DNA from: Pantoea dispersa
GTDB taxonomy: Bacteria > Pseudomonadota > Gammaproteobacteria > Enterobacterales > Enterobacteriaceae
DNA: 64,000 nt
Direction: 5' to 3'
Assembly: GCF_014155765.1 (NCBI RefSeq)
Contig: NZ_SCKT01000001.1
Location: 372,001 to 436,000, forward strand
Shown: in pieces, positions 22,659 through 32,545 of the stretch
Layout of the letters: each line of letters starts with the position of its first letter
How positions within the stretch are numbered: position 1 is the stretch's first letter
The notes under the pieces: generated by a model
What the model was told of the DNA's origin: nothing
The model's input: the letters and a program-made list of their open reading frames with translations, nothing else
The model's database searches: none
Translations under genes and position numbers: made by a program

Positions 22659-25600
22659 ATGGATTTCTCCCGCTTTTTTATCGACCGACCGATTTTCGCC
22701 GCGGTGCTGTCGATTTTGATATTTACCACCGGACTGATCGCCATTCCGCTGTTGCCGATCAGTGAATACCCCAACGTGGTGCCACCCAGCGTGCAGGTGC
22801 GCGCAGAATATCCCGGTGCCAACCCCAAAGTGATTGCTGATTCGGTGGCAACGCCGCTGGAAGAAGCGATCAACGGGGTGGAAAACATGATGTACATGAA
22901 GTCGGTGGCCGGCTCAGATGGCGTGCTGGTTACCACCGTGACCTTCCGCCCGGGGACCGATCCCGATCAGGCGCAGGTCCAGGTGCAAAACCGCGTGGCA
23001 CAGGCTGAAGCGCGTCTGCCGGAAGAGGTGCGTCAGCTCGGCCTGACCACCCAGAAGCAGTCACCTACCCTGACGCTGGTGGTGCATCTGTTCTCGCCCC
23101 ACGGCAAGTACGATTCGCTCTATCTGCGTAACTACGCCACGCTGAAGGTGAAAGATGAGCTGGCGCGCCTGCCAGGCGTCGGCCAGATTCAGATCTTCGG
23201 TGCCGGTGACTACGCGATGCGCGTCTGGCTCGACCCGAACAAAGTGGCGGCGCGCGGCATGACCGCCGGCGACGTGGTCAGCGCCATGCAGGAGCAGAAC
23301 GTGCAGGTTTCTGCCGGCCAGCTGGGCGCAGAGCCGACGAAGAAAGAGAGCGATTTCCTGCTGTCGATCAACACCCAGGGGCGGCTGGAAGATGAGGCGC
23401 AGTTTGGCAACATCATCCTGAAAACCGCCGACGACGGCACGCTGGTGCGCCTGCGTGACGTAGCGCGCATCGAGATGGGCTCCGGCAGCTATGCCCTGCG
23501 TTCGCAGCTGAACAACAAGGATGCGGTCGGTATCGGTATCTTCCAGTCGCCGGGCGCAAACGCCATCGACCTGTCAAATGCGGTACGCGCCAAAATGGCT
23601 GAGCTGGCAACGCGCTTCCCGGATGACGTGCAGTGGGCCGCGCCTTATGACCCGACGGTGTTCGTGCGTGACTCGATCCGCGCCGTGGTCCAGACGCTGT
23701 TCGAAGCCATCGTGCTGGTGGTGCTGGTGGTGATTCTGTTCCTGCAGACGTGGCGCGCCTCGATTATCCCGCTGCTGGCCGTGCCGGTGTCGGTGGTCGG
23801 TACCTTCAGCGTGCTCTACCTGCTGGGCTTTTCGCTCAATACCCTGAGCCTGTTCGGGCTGGTGCTGGCGATTGGGATCGTGGTCGATGACGCCATCGTG
23901 GTGGTGGAGAACGTCGAGCGTAACATTGAACAGGGCTTAACACCAGTGGCGGCGGCTCACCAGGCGATGCGCGAGGTCTCCGGGCCGATTATCGCCATCG
24001 CGCTGGTGCTGTGTGCGGTATTTGTGCCGATGGCCTTCCTCTCCGGCGTAACCGGTCAGTTCTATAAGCAGTTTGCCGTGACCATTGCCATTTCGACGGT
24101 GATTTCGGCGATTAACTCGCTGACGCTCTCTCCGGCGCTGGCGGCGAAACTGCTGAAGGCGCACGGTGCGCCGAAGGACCTGCCGACGCGCCTGATCGAT
24201 CGCCTGCTGGGCTGGGTGTTCCGGCCGTTTAACCGCTTCTTCCAGCGCAGCTCAGACGGCTATGAATCGATGGTCGGCAAAACCCTGCGCCGGCGCGGTG
24301 CGGTGTTTGGCGTGTACGTGCTGCTGCTGGCCGGTGCCGGCTTCATGTTCCATACCGTGCCAGGCGGCTTTATTCCGACGCAGGATAAGCTGTACCTGAT
24401 TGGTGGCGTGAAGATGCCGGAAGGCTCATCGCTGGCGCGTACCGATGAAGTGATTCGTAAGATGAGCGAAATCGGCATGAACACCGAAGGCGTGGCCTAC
24501 TCCGTCGCCTTCCCCGGCCTGAATGCGCTGCAGTTCACCAATACGCCCAATACCGGCACGGTGTTCTTCGGTCTGAAGCCGTTCAGCGAGCGCAGCCGCA
24601 CTGCGGCGGAAATCAATGCTGAGATCAACGCGAAAATTTCCAAAATCCAGCAGGGCTTCGGTTTCTCCATCATGCCACCGCCGATCCTCGGTCTGGGCCA
24701 GGGATCGGGCTATTCGCTGTATGTGCAGGACCGTGCGGGCCTGGGCTATGGCGCACTGCAAACCGCGATTAATACCCTGTCCGGTGCGGTGATGCAGACG
24801 CCTGGCATGATGTTCCCGATCTCCTCCTATCAGGCCAACGTGCCGCAGCTGGATGTGCAGGTCGATCGCGACAAAGCCAAAGCACAGGGCGTATCGCTGA
24901 CCGATCTGTTCACGACGCTGCAGGTGTATCTGGGTTCGTCTTACGTCAACGACTTCAACAAGTTTGGTCGTACATGGCGTGTGATGGCGCAGGCTGACGG
25001 GGATTTCCGCGACAGCGTGCAGGATATCGCGAACCTGCGCACCCGTAACGATCGCGGTGAGATGGTGCCGATTGGCAGCATGGTGAACATCACCACCACC
25101 TACGGTCCGGACCCGGTGATTCGCTATAACGGCTATCCGGCGGCTGACCTGATTGGCGATGCCGATCCGCGCGTGCTCTCTTCTGCGCAGGCGATGGAAA
25201 AACTCGAGGCGATGTCCAGCCAGGTGCTGCCGAACGGCATGAATATCGAATGGACCGACCTGAGCTATCAGCAGGCAACCCAGGGCAACACCGCGTTTAT
25301 CGTGTTCCCGGTGGCGGTGCTGCTGGCGTTCCTGGTACTGGCGGCGCTGTATGAGAGCTGGACGCTGCCGCTGGCGGTGATCCTGATCGTACCGGTGACG
25401 ATGCTCTCCGCACTGGTCGGCGTGTGGCTGACCGGCGGCGATAACAACGTGTTTGTCCAGGTCGGTCTGGTGGTGCTGATGGGGCTGGCATGCAAGAACG
25501 CCATCCTGATCGTCGAGTTCGCCCGCGAACTGGAGATGCAGGGCAAAGGGATTGTGGAGTCAGCGCTGGAAGCCTGTCGCCTGCGTCTGCGCCCTATCGT

Positions 25601-25814
25601 TATGACCTCCATCGCCTTTATTGCCGGCACCGTGCCGCTGATTCTGGGCGAAGGTGCGGGCGCCGAAGTGCGTGGCGTCACCGGCATCACCGTGTTCTCG
25701 GGCATGCTGGGGGTTACGCTGTTTGGCCTGTTCCTGACGCCGGTATTTTACGTGACGCTGCGTAAGCTGGTGACGCGCAAGCAGCAGCCGGCGGTGGAAA
25801 CGCAGACGGTGTAA
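22659..25814 (+). CDS. oqxB: RND multidrug efflux pump OqxB
   Basis: A 1051-residue hydrophobe/amphiphile efflux-1 pump. It starts MDFSRFFIDRPIFAAVLSIL and has twelve membrane helices in two halves with large periplasmic loops. The TM4 proton-relay segment GIVVDDAIVVVENVERN carries the paired aspartates. OqxAB exports quinolones, olaquindox, chloramphenicol and other amphiphiles in Klebsiella. In the chromosome of this organism it should give intrinsic low-level resistance controlled by RarA and OqxR. A strong terminator follows. Confidence 0.93.
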   Translation: MDFSRFFIDRPIFAAVLSILIFTTGLIAIPLLPISEYPNVVPPSVQVRAEYPGANPKVIADSVATPLEEAINGVENMMYMKSVAGSDGVLVTTVTFRPGTDPDQAQVQVQNRVAQAEARLPEEVRQLGLTTQKQSPTLTLVVHLFSPHGKYDSLYLRNYATLKVKDELARLPGVGQIQIFGAGDYAMRVWLDPNKVAARGMTAGDVVSAMQEQNVQVSAGQLGAEPTKKESDFLLSINTQGRLEDEAQFGNIILKTADDGTLVRLRDVARIEMGSGSYALRSQLNNKDAVGIGIFQSPGANAIDLSNAVRAKMAELATRFPDDVQWAAPYDPTVFVRDSIRAVVQTLFEAIVLVVLVVILFLQTWRASIIPLLAVPVSVVGTFSVLYLLGFSLNTLSLFGLVLAIGIVVDDAIVVVENVERNIEQGLTPVAAAHQAMREVSGPIIAIALVLCAVFVPMAFLSGVTGQFYKQFAVTIAISTVISAINSLTLSPALAAKLLKAHGAPKDLPTRLIDRLLGWVFRPFNRFFQRSSDGYESMVGKTLRRRGAVFGVYVLLLAGAGFMFHTVPGGFIPTQDKLYLIGGVKMPEGSSLARTDEVIRKMSEIGMNTEGVAYSVAFPGLNALQFTNTPNTGTVFFGLKPFSERSRTAAEINAEINAKISKIQQGFGFSIMPPPILGLGQGSGYSLYVQDRAGLGYGALQTAINTLSGAVMQTPGMMFPISSYQANVPQLDVQVDRDKAKAQGVSLTDLFTTLQVYLGSSYVNDFNKFGRTWRVMAQADGDFRDSVQDIANLRTRNDRGEMVPIGSMVNITTTYGPDPVIRYNGYPAADLIGDADPRVLSSAQAMEKLEAMSSQVLPNGMNIEWTDLSYQQATQGNTAFIVFPVAVLLAFLVLAALYESWTLPLAVILIVPVTMLSALVGVWLTGGDNNVFVQVGLVVLMGLACKNAILIVEFARELEMQGKGIVESALEACRLRLRPIVMTSIAFIAGTVPLILGEGAGAEVRGVTGITVFSGMLGVTLFGLFLTPVFYVTLRKLVTRKQQPAVETQTV

Positions 25815-25833
25815 ACGCTAAGGAGTAAAACCC

Positions 25834-25862
25834 ATCCGGGCCATCGTGCCCGGATTTTTTTT
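25834..25862 (+). terminator. Terminator of oqxAB
   Basis: ATCCGGGC pairs with GCCCGGAT around a 6-base loop and is followed by a run of eight T residues. It starts 20 bp after the oqxB stop. Confidence 0.9.
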
Positions 25863-26006
25863 GCCTGGCGCGGCATGATGATGTTACACAGCAACAGCGC
25901 GCCTCTGCACCAGAGCACAGCAGCGGGATTTCACAGGATTTACAGGGGTAGATTGCGCGTACAGAAGCGGAATGGAAAGGTGCGCATCAGCGATGCGCAC
26001 GGGAGG

Positions 26007-26492
26007 TTAGCGGTCTTTTTTGCAGAGTTCGGCGATTTCGAGGTCAGGCAGCGGTTCGCAGTTGCTGGTATCGTGCTTTTTCAGCTCGTTAAGGGCATCG
26101 GCGACGGTGCGGGTTTCCAGCACTTTAAGCGACGCCTCTTCCGCTTGCTCCGCGATCGATTTGAAGTACCAGCACAGGTTGGCGCTGACCAGGCAGCGCG
26201 GTGCGACATCGGGGCGCGACGCCCACAGTTTTTTGTCTTCAATCACTGAGGTGTAGATATCGCGCAGCGTGATCTCAGCGGCCGGACGACCCAGATGGAT
26301 CGAGCCGGTACGGCCAAGCGTCGAGACAATGATGCCATCGCGCGTTAACGGAACCATGAGTTTCCGAATGAAACTGGGGTTCGCTTCAAGACCGTACGCC
26401 AGAATGGCACTGGTCGAGCGTTTACCCAGTTGCTCCGCCATCGCTACGCTCAAAACCATCTGCAAAGCTGTCGGGAAGCGGTAATCTAGCAT
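26007..26492 (-). CDS. oqxR: Rrf2-family repressor OqxR
   Basis: A 161-residue winged-helix protein of the Rrf2 family: DYRFPTALQMVLSVAMAEQL, the recognition segment LEANPSFIRKLMVPLTRDGI and the wing STLGRTGSIHLGRP. It has two closely spaced cysteines (RCLVSANLCWYF) and two more near the C-terminus (SNCEPL, ELCKK), so a redox or Fe-S input is possible. In Klebsiella OqxR represses rarA and oqxAB from the same position, convergent with oqxB. The 9-bp repeats upstream of oqxA are the candidate targets. Confidence 0.85.
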   Translation of the reverse strand: MLDYRFPTALQMVLSVAMAEQLGKRSTSAILAYGLEANPSFIRKLMVPLTRDGIIVSTLGRTGSIHLGRPAAEITLRDIYTSVIEDKKLWASRPDVAPRCLVSANLCWYFKSIAEQAEEASLKVLETRTVADALNELKKHDTSNCEPLPDLEIAELCKKDR

Positions 26493-27013
26493 TTCTGTTT
26501 CCTGAGTTGCGGCCTATCTTCTTGTTTTCATACCGCGGCAGTGAATAATCAATGAGCAATAAATATAACAAACACTGTTGCTTTTTAGAATACCGAAAAT
26601 GCTTTCCGCCCGTGACTAACCTGCGCTATTACCCGCCTTGATATCGAATTAAAGCATTGAATTTAAATAAAAAGAATCCAATAAGGCATGCCGCTGGCCG
26701 CTTTAGCACTCTGAGCCTTGCGCAACAATATGCGCGATGTGTCACTTTTTTGCCCCCACCGCTGTAGCTGCGGGCTGGCAAAGGATGTTGTGACAAAGGG
26801 AAGATAATTTCTGCACGCGTGGTGCGCCGTGTGCGCAACCTACTCTCAGACAAACCATTGTTTCTGAGTAAGAAACAAAAACACGCCGGCCAAGGGGGCT
26901 GCGTCAGGGTCGATAAACCGTCTTCTGAAAGGAATAATATTGATCCGGGTCATGATTCCCTTGCTATTTTTTGCACAAAATGCGCGCCGTTACTATTTTC
27001 GAGGCGCGAAATA
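26493..27013. other. Intergenic stretch of 521 bp without a convincing gene
   Basis: A+T-rich in its first half and probably holding the oqxR promoter. Several open frames cross it, but none has a ribosome site or recognisable protein. A possible hairpin (GCGCGCC with GGCGCG) lies just before the small membrane protein gene at 27014. Confidence 0.5.
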
Positions 27014-27226
27014 ATGTCTGTATTATCCCCGGTCGTTGGCGCATTATTGCTGACCGTTCTCCCGCTGACGGTGGGCATCATCACGGCGGCAACCAGCTGC
27101 CTGAACGCGCCAACCTTATGGCAATGCGTGCGGATGGCACCGCTGCCTTTCGTTGTCTCGGCTGGCTGCACTCTGCTATTAAGCGCGTTGTGTTGCCTGC
27201 TGCAATATCTGACGGATCGCCACTAA
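27014..27226 (+). CDS. Small hydrophobic protein of unknown function
   Basis: Seventy residues with two predicted membrane helices (SPVVGALLLTVLPLTVGIIT and a second around PFVVSAGCTLLLSALCCLLQ) and a short cysteine-containing loop between them. I start at ATG 27014 because the membrane protein begins there; the open frame runs further upstream with unlikely composition. No clear Shine-Dalgarno is present. No family recognised. It converges on the MFS transporter gene, with 45 bp between the stops. Confidence 0.42.
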   Translation: MSVLSPVVGALLLTVLPLTVGIITAATSCLNAPTLWQCVRMAPLPFVVSAGCTLLLSALCCLLQYLTDRH

Positions 27227-27271
27227 AGCGCAGCTGCGGCCATCTCTGCCCGTTAGCCGTCAGTGGCGATT

Positions 27272-28459
27272 TCAACCTGCGGATTCCGGAGCGCCTGCCG
27301 GCAATTTCCGCTTCAGCACCACCACCAAAAGCACGTTAATAAGCGCCAGCGCACATAACAGCCACAGCGTAGCCTGCGCGCCGGAATGCTGGAAAATATA
27401 GCCGCCAATCAGCGGTGTGAGGGCCTGACCAATCAGCGCCGGTCGCGCCATGCGGCCAACCACAATGGCGTACTCTTCCGGTTTTACCATCGCCAGCGGC
27501 AGGGTTCCGCGCACGATAGCCCGCAAGCCATTTCCTGCACCGTACAGCACCATACTCACCAGCGCCCACGCGGGATAACAGGCCAGCAGCAGTAATCCCA
27601 GCGCCACCAGCCCGACTGAGAAGAAAGTGGTCCAGATGGGATGGCCGCGCTTAAACGCCATATCGACAATGCGCGACGCCACCTGGCACGGCCCCAGCAG
27701 CGTACTGATCGCCAGCGCGGCGCTCAGCGAATGCCCGCTCGCCTGTAGCAGGTTAATCAGCTGCACCGATATCGCCGTCATGATCACCGACGCGAGGGTA
27801 AAGATGCTGCACAGCAGCCAGAACAGCGTGGGGGCCAGCGAATTCTGTGCGGTATGCTGTTGCGTGGCTTTTGGTCTGGATGGCGTGCGCGGCGCTGGCA
27901 GCGCATACAGGTAAGCCGGCAGCACCGCCAGGCACAGCAGCGCGGCAATGGCCAGACAGGCACCGCGCCACTCCAGCCAGTGGATCAGCAGCGCGATGCC
28001 GGGCCACACCAGCGAGGTACAGAATCCTGAGATCAGCGTAATACCGGTAATCGCGCCACGCGCCTGGCCGCCATATAAGGTTCCCAGTGTGGCGAACAGC
28101 GCGTCATACAGGCCCATCGCCATGCCGGCGCCGATAATCAGCCAGGCGAACAGAAACAGCGGCAAACTGTGGCTCAGCGCCATGATCACCAGCCCGAGCG
28201 CCATCACCGCCCCGCTCGCCGCCAGCAGCCGGCGACCCTGTGCGCGGGCAATCAGCCGGCCGCACAGCGGTGCCAGCAGGCCGGAGACCAGAATGCCGAG
28301 CGAAAGTGCGCCATACACCCACTGCTGCGACCAGCCGGTTTCCGCGATGATCGGGTTAGCCATCACGGCCATCAGATAAAACGATCCGCCCCATGACAGG
28401 ATCTGCACGGCGCCGAGCGTGACGATAGCGGGCGCGCCCGGTTTTGGCTGATACTCCAC
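27272..28459 (-). CDS. MFS transporter
   Basis: A 395-residue major facilitator with about 12 hydrophobic segments. The loop between TM2 and TM3 has the family A-motif in the form GRLIARAQGRRLL. The N-terminal segment IVTLGAVQILSWGGSFYLMA resembles monocarboxylate or cyanate-type MFS proteins and unassigned exporters. The substrate cannot be assigned. It replaces the rstAB position found next to tus in E. coli and is divergent from tus, sharing the region with the Ter sites. Confidence 0.8.
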   Translation of the reverse strand: MEYQPKPGAPAIVTLGAVQILSWGGSFYLMAVMANPIIAETGWSQQWVYGALSLGILVSGLLAPLCGRLIARAQGRRLLAASGAVMALGLVIMALSHSLPLFLFAWLIIGAGMAMGLYDALFATLGTLYGGQARGAITGITLISGFCTSLVWPGIALLIHWLEWRGACLAIAALLCLAVLPAYLYALPAPRTPSRPKATQQHTAQNSLAPTLFWLLCSIFTLASVIMTAISVQLINLLQASGHSLSAALAISTLLGPCQVASRIVDMAFKRGHPIWTTFFSVGLVALGLLLLACYPAWALVSMVLYGAGNGLRAIVRGTLPLAMVKPEEYAIVVGRMARPALIGQALTPLIGGYIFQHSGAQATLWLLCALALINVLLVVVLKRKLPAGAPESAG

Positions 28460-28586
28460 AGCTAATATCCGTTAACAGGTAAATCACGGTTATAACATGT
28501 TCATCCGACAGGAAAAATGCCCGCGCGCCCTGTTGAGCCGAATTCCACGCCGGGGTTTCAGCGATCGGATGGATAAACTTTATTGT

Positions 28587-28602
28587 AGTATGTTGTAACT
28601 AG
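28587..28602 (+). other. Replication terminator site (Ter), distal copy upstream of tus
   Basis: AGTATGTTGTAACTAG matches the Ter consensus AGNATGTTGTAAYTAA at all but the last base. It is 83 bp before the tus start and in the same orientation as the second site 56 bp downstream. Confidence 0.88.
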
Positions 28603-28642
28603 TATGCTTGCTTGCTCGCCGCGTCATTCAGTGCCACCCTTT

Positions 28643-28658
28643 GGTATGTTGTAACTAT
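28643..28658 (+). other. Replication terminator site (Ter), proximal copy at the tus start
   Basis: GGTATGTTGTAACTAT keeps the core GTATGTTGTAACTA of Ter with changes only at the ends. It finishes 11 bp before the tus ATG and abuts the ribosome site GGAGA. This is the place of E. coli TerB, where bound Tus represses its own gene. Confidence 0.85.
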
Positions 28659-28669
28659 GGAGAACCGCG

Positions 28670-29596
28670 ATGGCTCGCTATGATTTAGTGGCTGATTTAC
28701 ACGAATGCGTGAATACGCTGGAGCGCGAACTCACTGCACTGCGGGCGGCGGTTGAACAGCAGCCGCTGTTGCTGGCGCGCGTGTTCAGCCTGCCGGAGAT
28801 CGAGAAAGGCAAAGAGCATGATGAAATCAACCGCATCGCGGTGACCCAGCATCTCGGTAAACGCGCGCGCGAAATGGCCCTCGCCCACTATTGTCGCCTG
28901 TTTATGCAGCATCAGTCAGAAAAACTCAGCACCAAAGCGGCGGTGCGTCTGCCTGGCGCCCTCTGCATTGAGGCGGATGAGGCGGCCAGCCAGCGACTGG
29001 AGCAGCAGGTCACGACCATCAACACCCTTAAACAGCGGCTGGAGCAATTGATCACCGTCGACTCCGGCCTGCCGAGCGAGGCGCGTTTTGAGTTTGTGCA
29101 CCAGCATCTGCGTGGCCTGATCACGCTCAATGCCTACCGCAGCGTCACGCTACTGCAGGCGCCGGATACGCTGCGTTTTGGCTGGGCGAATAAAAACATC
29201 ATCAAGAAGGTGACGCGCGAGGCCATCGTCGAGCAGCTGGAGCGCAGCCTGAAGGCGAACCGCGCGCAGGCGCCGTGGACGCGCGAACAGTGGGCAGAGA
29301 AAGTGCAGCAGGAGCTGGAGCGGGTGCGGTCATTGCCGGACGGCGCGCAGCTGAAGATCAAGCGGCCAGTCAAAGTGCAACCTATCGCGCGGCTGTGGCG
29401 CGCCAGCGAGAAAAAACAGCTGCAGCTGGCCTGCCCTTCGCCGCTGCTGGTGTTGTGCCGCGATCGTACGCAGGTGCCGACGCTGGGTGAACTGCTGGAT
29501 TACGATGCTGAAAACATCACGCACCGTTACAAGCCGCTGGCGCAGCCGCTGCATCTGATCATCCCGCGGCTGCATTTATGGAGTGACCGTCTGTAA
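28670..29596 (+). CDS. tus: DNA replication terminus site-binding protein Tus
   Basis: A 308-residue Tus protein (E. coli 309), starting MARYDLVADLHECVNTLERE and containing the conserved LPGALCIEADE, RFGWANKNIIKKVTREAI and LIIPRLHLWSDRL end. Tus binds Ter sites as a monomer and stops the replicative helicase from one direction, trapping forks in the terminus. Two Ter sites lie immediately upstream, so autoregulation is likely. It is convergent with fumC, as in E. coli, which confirms that the window lies in the terminus region. Confidence 0.97.
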   Translation: MARYDLVADLHECVNTLERELTALRAAVEQQPLLLARVFSLPEIEKGKEHDEINRIAVTQHLGKRAREMALAHYCRLFMQHQSEKLSTKAAVRLPGALCIEADEAASQRLEQQVTTINTLKQRLEQLITVDSGLPSEARFEFVHQHLRGLITLNAYRSVTLLQAPDTLRFGWANKNIIKKVTREAIVEQLERSLKANRAQAPWTREQWAEKVQQELERVRSLPDGAQLKIKRPVKVQPIARLWRASEKKQLQLACPSPLLVLCRDRTQVPTLGELLDYDAENITHRYKPLAQPLHLIIPRLHLWSDRL

Positions 29597-29599
29597 GGC

Positions 29600-29628
29600 A
29601 AAAAAAACAGCGCGACAGGTCGCGCTGT
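29600..29628 (-). terminator. Terminator of fumC
   Basis: On the minus strand ACAGCGCGAC pairs perfectly with GTCGCGCTGT around a two-base gap and is followed by eight T residues. It lies between the convergent ends of tus and fumC. Confidence 0.9.
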
Positions 29629-29645
29629 AGTGTCCGGCAGTAAAG

Positions 29646-31043
29646 CTATTGCTTCATGCTGCCAACCATCTCTTCCGGCCGCACCCATTCGTCAAACTGC
29701 GCTTCGGTCAGGTAGCCGAGCTGCAACGCCGAGGCTTTCAGCGTCAGCCCCTGTTTGTGCGCCTGCTTGGCAATTTCCGCCGCTTTGTCATAGCCGATAT
29801 GGGTATTCAGCGCGGTAACCAGCATCAGCGACTCGTTGAGCAGCTGATCGATGCGCTCGCGGTTGGGCTCAATGCCCACCGCGCAATGGTGATTGAAGCT
29901 GTCCATGCCGTCGGCCAGCAGCCGTACCGACTGCAGGAAGTTGTGGATCACCATTGGCCGGTAGACGTTGAGTTCGAAGTTACCGGACGCACCGCCCATG
30001 TTCACCGCCACGTCATTGCCCATCACCTGGCAGCACAGCATGGTCAGCGCTTCACACTGGGTAGGATTGACTTTGCCTGGCATGATCGAGCTGCCGGGCT
30101 CATTTTCCGGGATGCTGATTTCACCGATGCCGCAACGCGGACCGGACGACAGCCAGCGCACGTCGTTAGCGATTTTCATCAGCGAGGCGGCCAGGCCTTT
30201 CAGCGCGCCGTGCGCATGCACCAGCGCGTCGCAGGTCGCCAGCGCTTCAAACTTGTTGGGCGCGGTGACAAAAGGTTGCTGCGTCAGGTCGGCCAGCGCT
30301 TTCGCCACGCGCACCGCATATTCCGGATGGGTATTCAGGCCGGTACCGACCGCCGTGCCGCCCAGCGCCAGCTCGGCGACGTGCGAAATACTGTGTTCGA
30401 TGTGCTTCAGATTGTGCTCCAGCATGGCAACCCAGCCGGAAATCTCCTGGCCGAGCGTCAGCGGTGTGGCGTCCTGCAGGTGGGTACGACCAATTTTAAC
30501 GATGTCTTTAAACGCGGCGGACTTCTCGCTCAGGGTGTTTTTCAGCACCTCAATTTGCGGGATCAGCTGTTCGCGCAGCGCAATCACCGCAGCAACGTGC
30601 ATCGCCGTCGGGAACACATCGTTGGAGCTCTGGCTCTTGTTAACATCATCATTCGGATGCACTTTGCGTGACATGCCGCGCTCGCCGCCCAGCAGTTCGC
30701 TGGCGCGGTTCGCCAGCACTTCATTCATGTTCATGTTGGTCTGGGTGCCGGAGCCGGTCTGCCAGATGGCCAGCGGGAACTCGTCGCTGTGCTGGTCGGC
30801 CAGCACCTCGTCAGCGGCGTCGATAATCGCCCCGGCCCGTTCAGCCGGCAGCAGCCCCAGATCGCGGTTAACCTGGGCGGCGGCGCGCTTGGTCAGCGCC
30901 AGCGCGTGCACCAGCGCCACGGGCATCTTCTCGGTGGAGATACGGAAGTGCTCCAGCGAACGCTGCGTTTGTGCGCCCCACAACTTATCTGCCGGAACTT
31001 CGATCGGACCCATTGAATCTTTTTCAATGCGGTTGGCTGCCAT
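29646..31043 (-). CDS. fumC: Fumarate hydratase class II
   Basis: A 465-residue iron-independent fumarase (E. coli 467) that interconverts fumarate and malate. The signature [15 protein letters not shown] contains the catalytic serine loop, and [13 protein letters not shown] and [14 protein letters not shown] form the other active-site segments. It is a homotetrameric cytosolic enzyme. In E. coli fumA lies between fumC and manA; here only 197 bp separate fumC from manA, so fumA is absent from this site. Confidence 0.97.
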   Translation of the reverse strand: MAANRIEKDSMGPIEVPADKLWGAQTQRSLEHFRISTEKMPVALVHALALTKRAAAQVNRDLGLLPAERAGAIIDAADEVLADQHSDEFPLAIWQTGSGTQTNMNMNEVLANRASELLGGERGMSRKVHPNDDVNKSQSSNDVFPTAMHVAAVIALREQLIPQIEVLKNTLSEKSAAFKDIVKIGRTHLQDATPLTLGQEISGWVAMLEHNLKHIEHSISHVAELALGGTAVGTGLNTHPEYAVRVAKALADLTQQPFVTAPNKFEALATCDALVHAHGALKGLAASLMKIANDVRWLSSGPRCGIGEISIPENEPGSSIMPGKVNPTQCEALTMLCCQVMGNDVAVNMGGASGNFELNVYRPMVIHNFLQSVRLLADGMDSFNHHCAVGIEPNRERIDQLLNESLMLVTALNTHIGYDKAAEIAKQAHKQGLTLKASALQLGYLTEAQFDEWVRPEEMVGSMKQ

Positions 31044-31240
31044 GACTACGTCTCCTTAGCTCAGATTTTGAGGTTTCCGCCTAAGTCGTCTTCCCGCGAC
31101 GCCTTAGAGCGAGCAAGATTGTCACATACAAGAAATTAACATTATGCGAGCCCATCGCGTTTATTGCACTTGTTCGTGTATTTTCTATGGCACTTTCTGC
31201 TTTAATACGCTTATTTACTTACCGTTATTAAGGGTAAACG

Positions 31241-32416
31241 ATGCAAAAATTGAACAATTCGCTGCAAAATTATGCATGGGGCAGCAAAACCGCGCTGACC
31301 GAACTCTACGGCATCGAAAACCCGCAGGGATTGCCGATGGCGGAATTATGGATGGGCGCGCACCCGAAAAGCCCCTCTACCGTTGAAGTGAATGGCATCA
31401 CCCGTTCGCTGCGTGACGTGATCAATGACGATCAGGTCGCGACGCTGGGGGCTGCGGTAGCGCAGCGTTTCGGTGAGCTGCCGTTTCTGTTTAAAGTGCT
31501 GTGCGCCGATCAGCCGTTATCGATTCAGGTGCATCCCAGTAAAACTGCCGCAGAAGCCGGTTTCGCGCGTGAAAACGCGGCGGGCATTCCGCTCAGCGCC
31601 GCCGAGCGCAACTATAAAGATGCTAACCACAAGCCCGAACTGGTTTATGCCCTGACGCCGTTCCAGGCGATGAACGGCTTTCGCGAACTGTTGGAGATTG
31701 TCTCGCTGCTGGAGCCGGTCGCGGGCGCGCATCCGCAGATCGCCCATTTCCTTGAAAACGCCAGCGAAGCCGCGCTGGCTAAACTGTTCGCTACCCTGCT
31801 GTCGCTGAAAGACGAGAGCAAAACCCGCGCGCTCGGCGTGCTGAAATCCGCGCTGAACGCGCGCGAAGGCGAACCGTGGCAGACCATCAAAACGATCGCC
31901 AGCGACTATCCGGACGATAATGGCCTGTTCTCACCGCTGCTGCTGAATGTCATCACCCTGCAACCGGGTGAGGCGATGTTCCTGTTCGCCGAAACGCCGC
32001 ATGCCTATCTGAAAGGCGTGGCGCTGGAAGTGATGGCCAATTCGGATAACGTGCTGCGCGCCGGCCTGACGCCGAAATTCATTGATATTCCGGAACTGCT
32101 GGCCAACCTGAAGTTCGAGGCCAAACCGGCGGCGACGCTGCTCACGCAGCCGCAGACGCAGGGCGACAGCCTGAACTTCCCGATTCCGGTAGAGGATTTT
32201 GCCTTCGCCATCCATACGCTCTCGGCCACGCCGCAAACGCTGGCACAGCACAGTGCCGCCCTGCTGTTCTGCATTGAAGGCCAGGCGGTGATTGAAAAGG
32301 CCGGACAGCAGCTGGTACTGCAACCGGGCGAATCCTGCTTTGTCGCAGCCAGCGAGTCGCCGGTGAGCGCGGCGGGGACCGGTCGTCTGGCGCGGGTGTA
32401 CAACGCGCTGACGTGA
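31241..32416 (+). CDS. manA: Mannose-6-phosphate isomerase
   Basis: A 391-residue type I phosphomannose isomerase (E. coli 391) that interconverts fructose-6-phosphate and mannose-6-phosphate. The zinc ligands lie in SIQVHPSK (Gln and His), DANHKPELVYAL (Glu) and ETPHAYLKG (His). A second cupin at the C-terminus (LLFCIEGQAVI to FVAASESP) is typical. The start ATG 31241 follows AAGGG. Monocistronic, ended by its own terminator. Confidence 0.96.
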   Translation: MQKLNNSLQNYAWGSKTALTELYGIENPQGLPMAELWMGAHPKSPSTVEVNGITRSLRDVINDDQVATLGAAVAQRFGELPFLFKVLCADQPLSIQVHPSKTAAEAGFARENAAGIPLSAAERNYKDANHKPELVYALTPFQAMNGFRELLEIVSLLEPVAGAHPQIAHFLENASEAALAKLFATLLSLKDESKTRALGVLKSALNAREGEPWQTIKTIASDYPDDNGLFSPLLLNVITLQPGEAMFLFAETPHAYLKGVALEVMANSDNVLRAGLTPKFIDIPELLANLKFEAKPAATLLTQPQTQGDSLNFPIPVEDFAFAIHTLSATPQTLAQHSAALLFCIEGQAVIEKAGQQLVLQPGESCFVAASESPVSAAGTGRLARVYNALT

Positions 32417-32466
32417 GGCGGCTGACGCCTGCAGCATTAACTGCTATTATTTCAAACTATTAATTA

Positions 32467-32488
32467 AAAAACGCCTGCGGGCGTTTTT
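32467..32488 (+). terminator. Terminator of manA
   Basis: AAAAACGCC pairs with GGCGTTTTT around a 4-base loop. Tracts of A before and T after would let it work in both directions. Confidence 0.85.
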
Positions 32489-32545
32489 CTTCACCCGTCG
32501 CGCGGCCCAACGGTATGCGCACGCAAGGATAAGGACGACTCAGCG

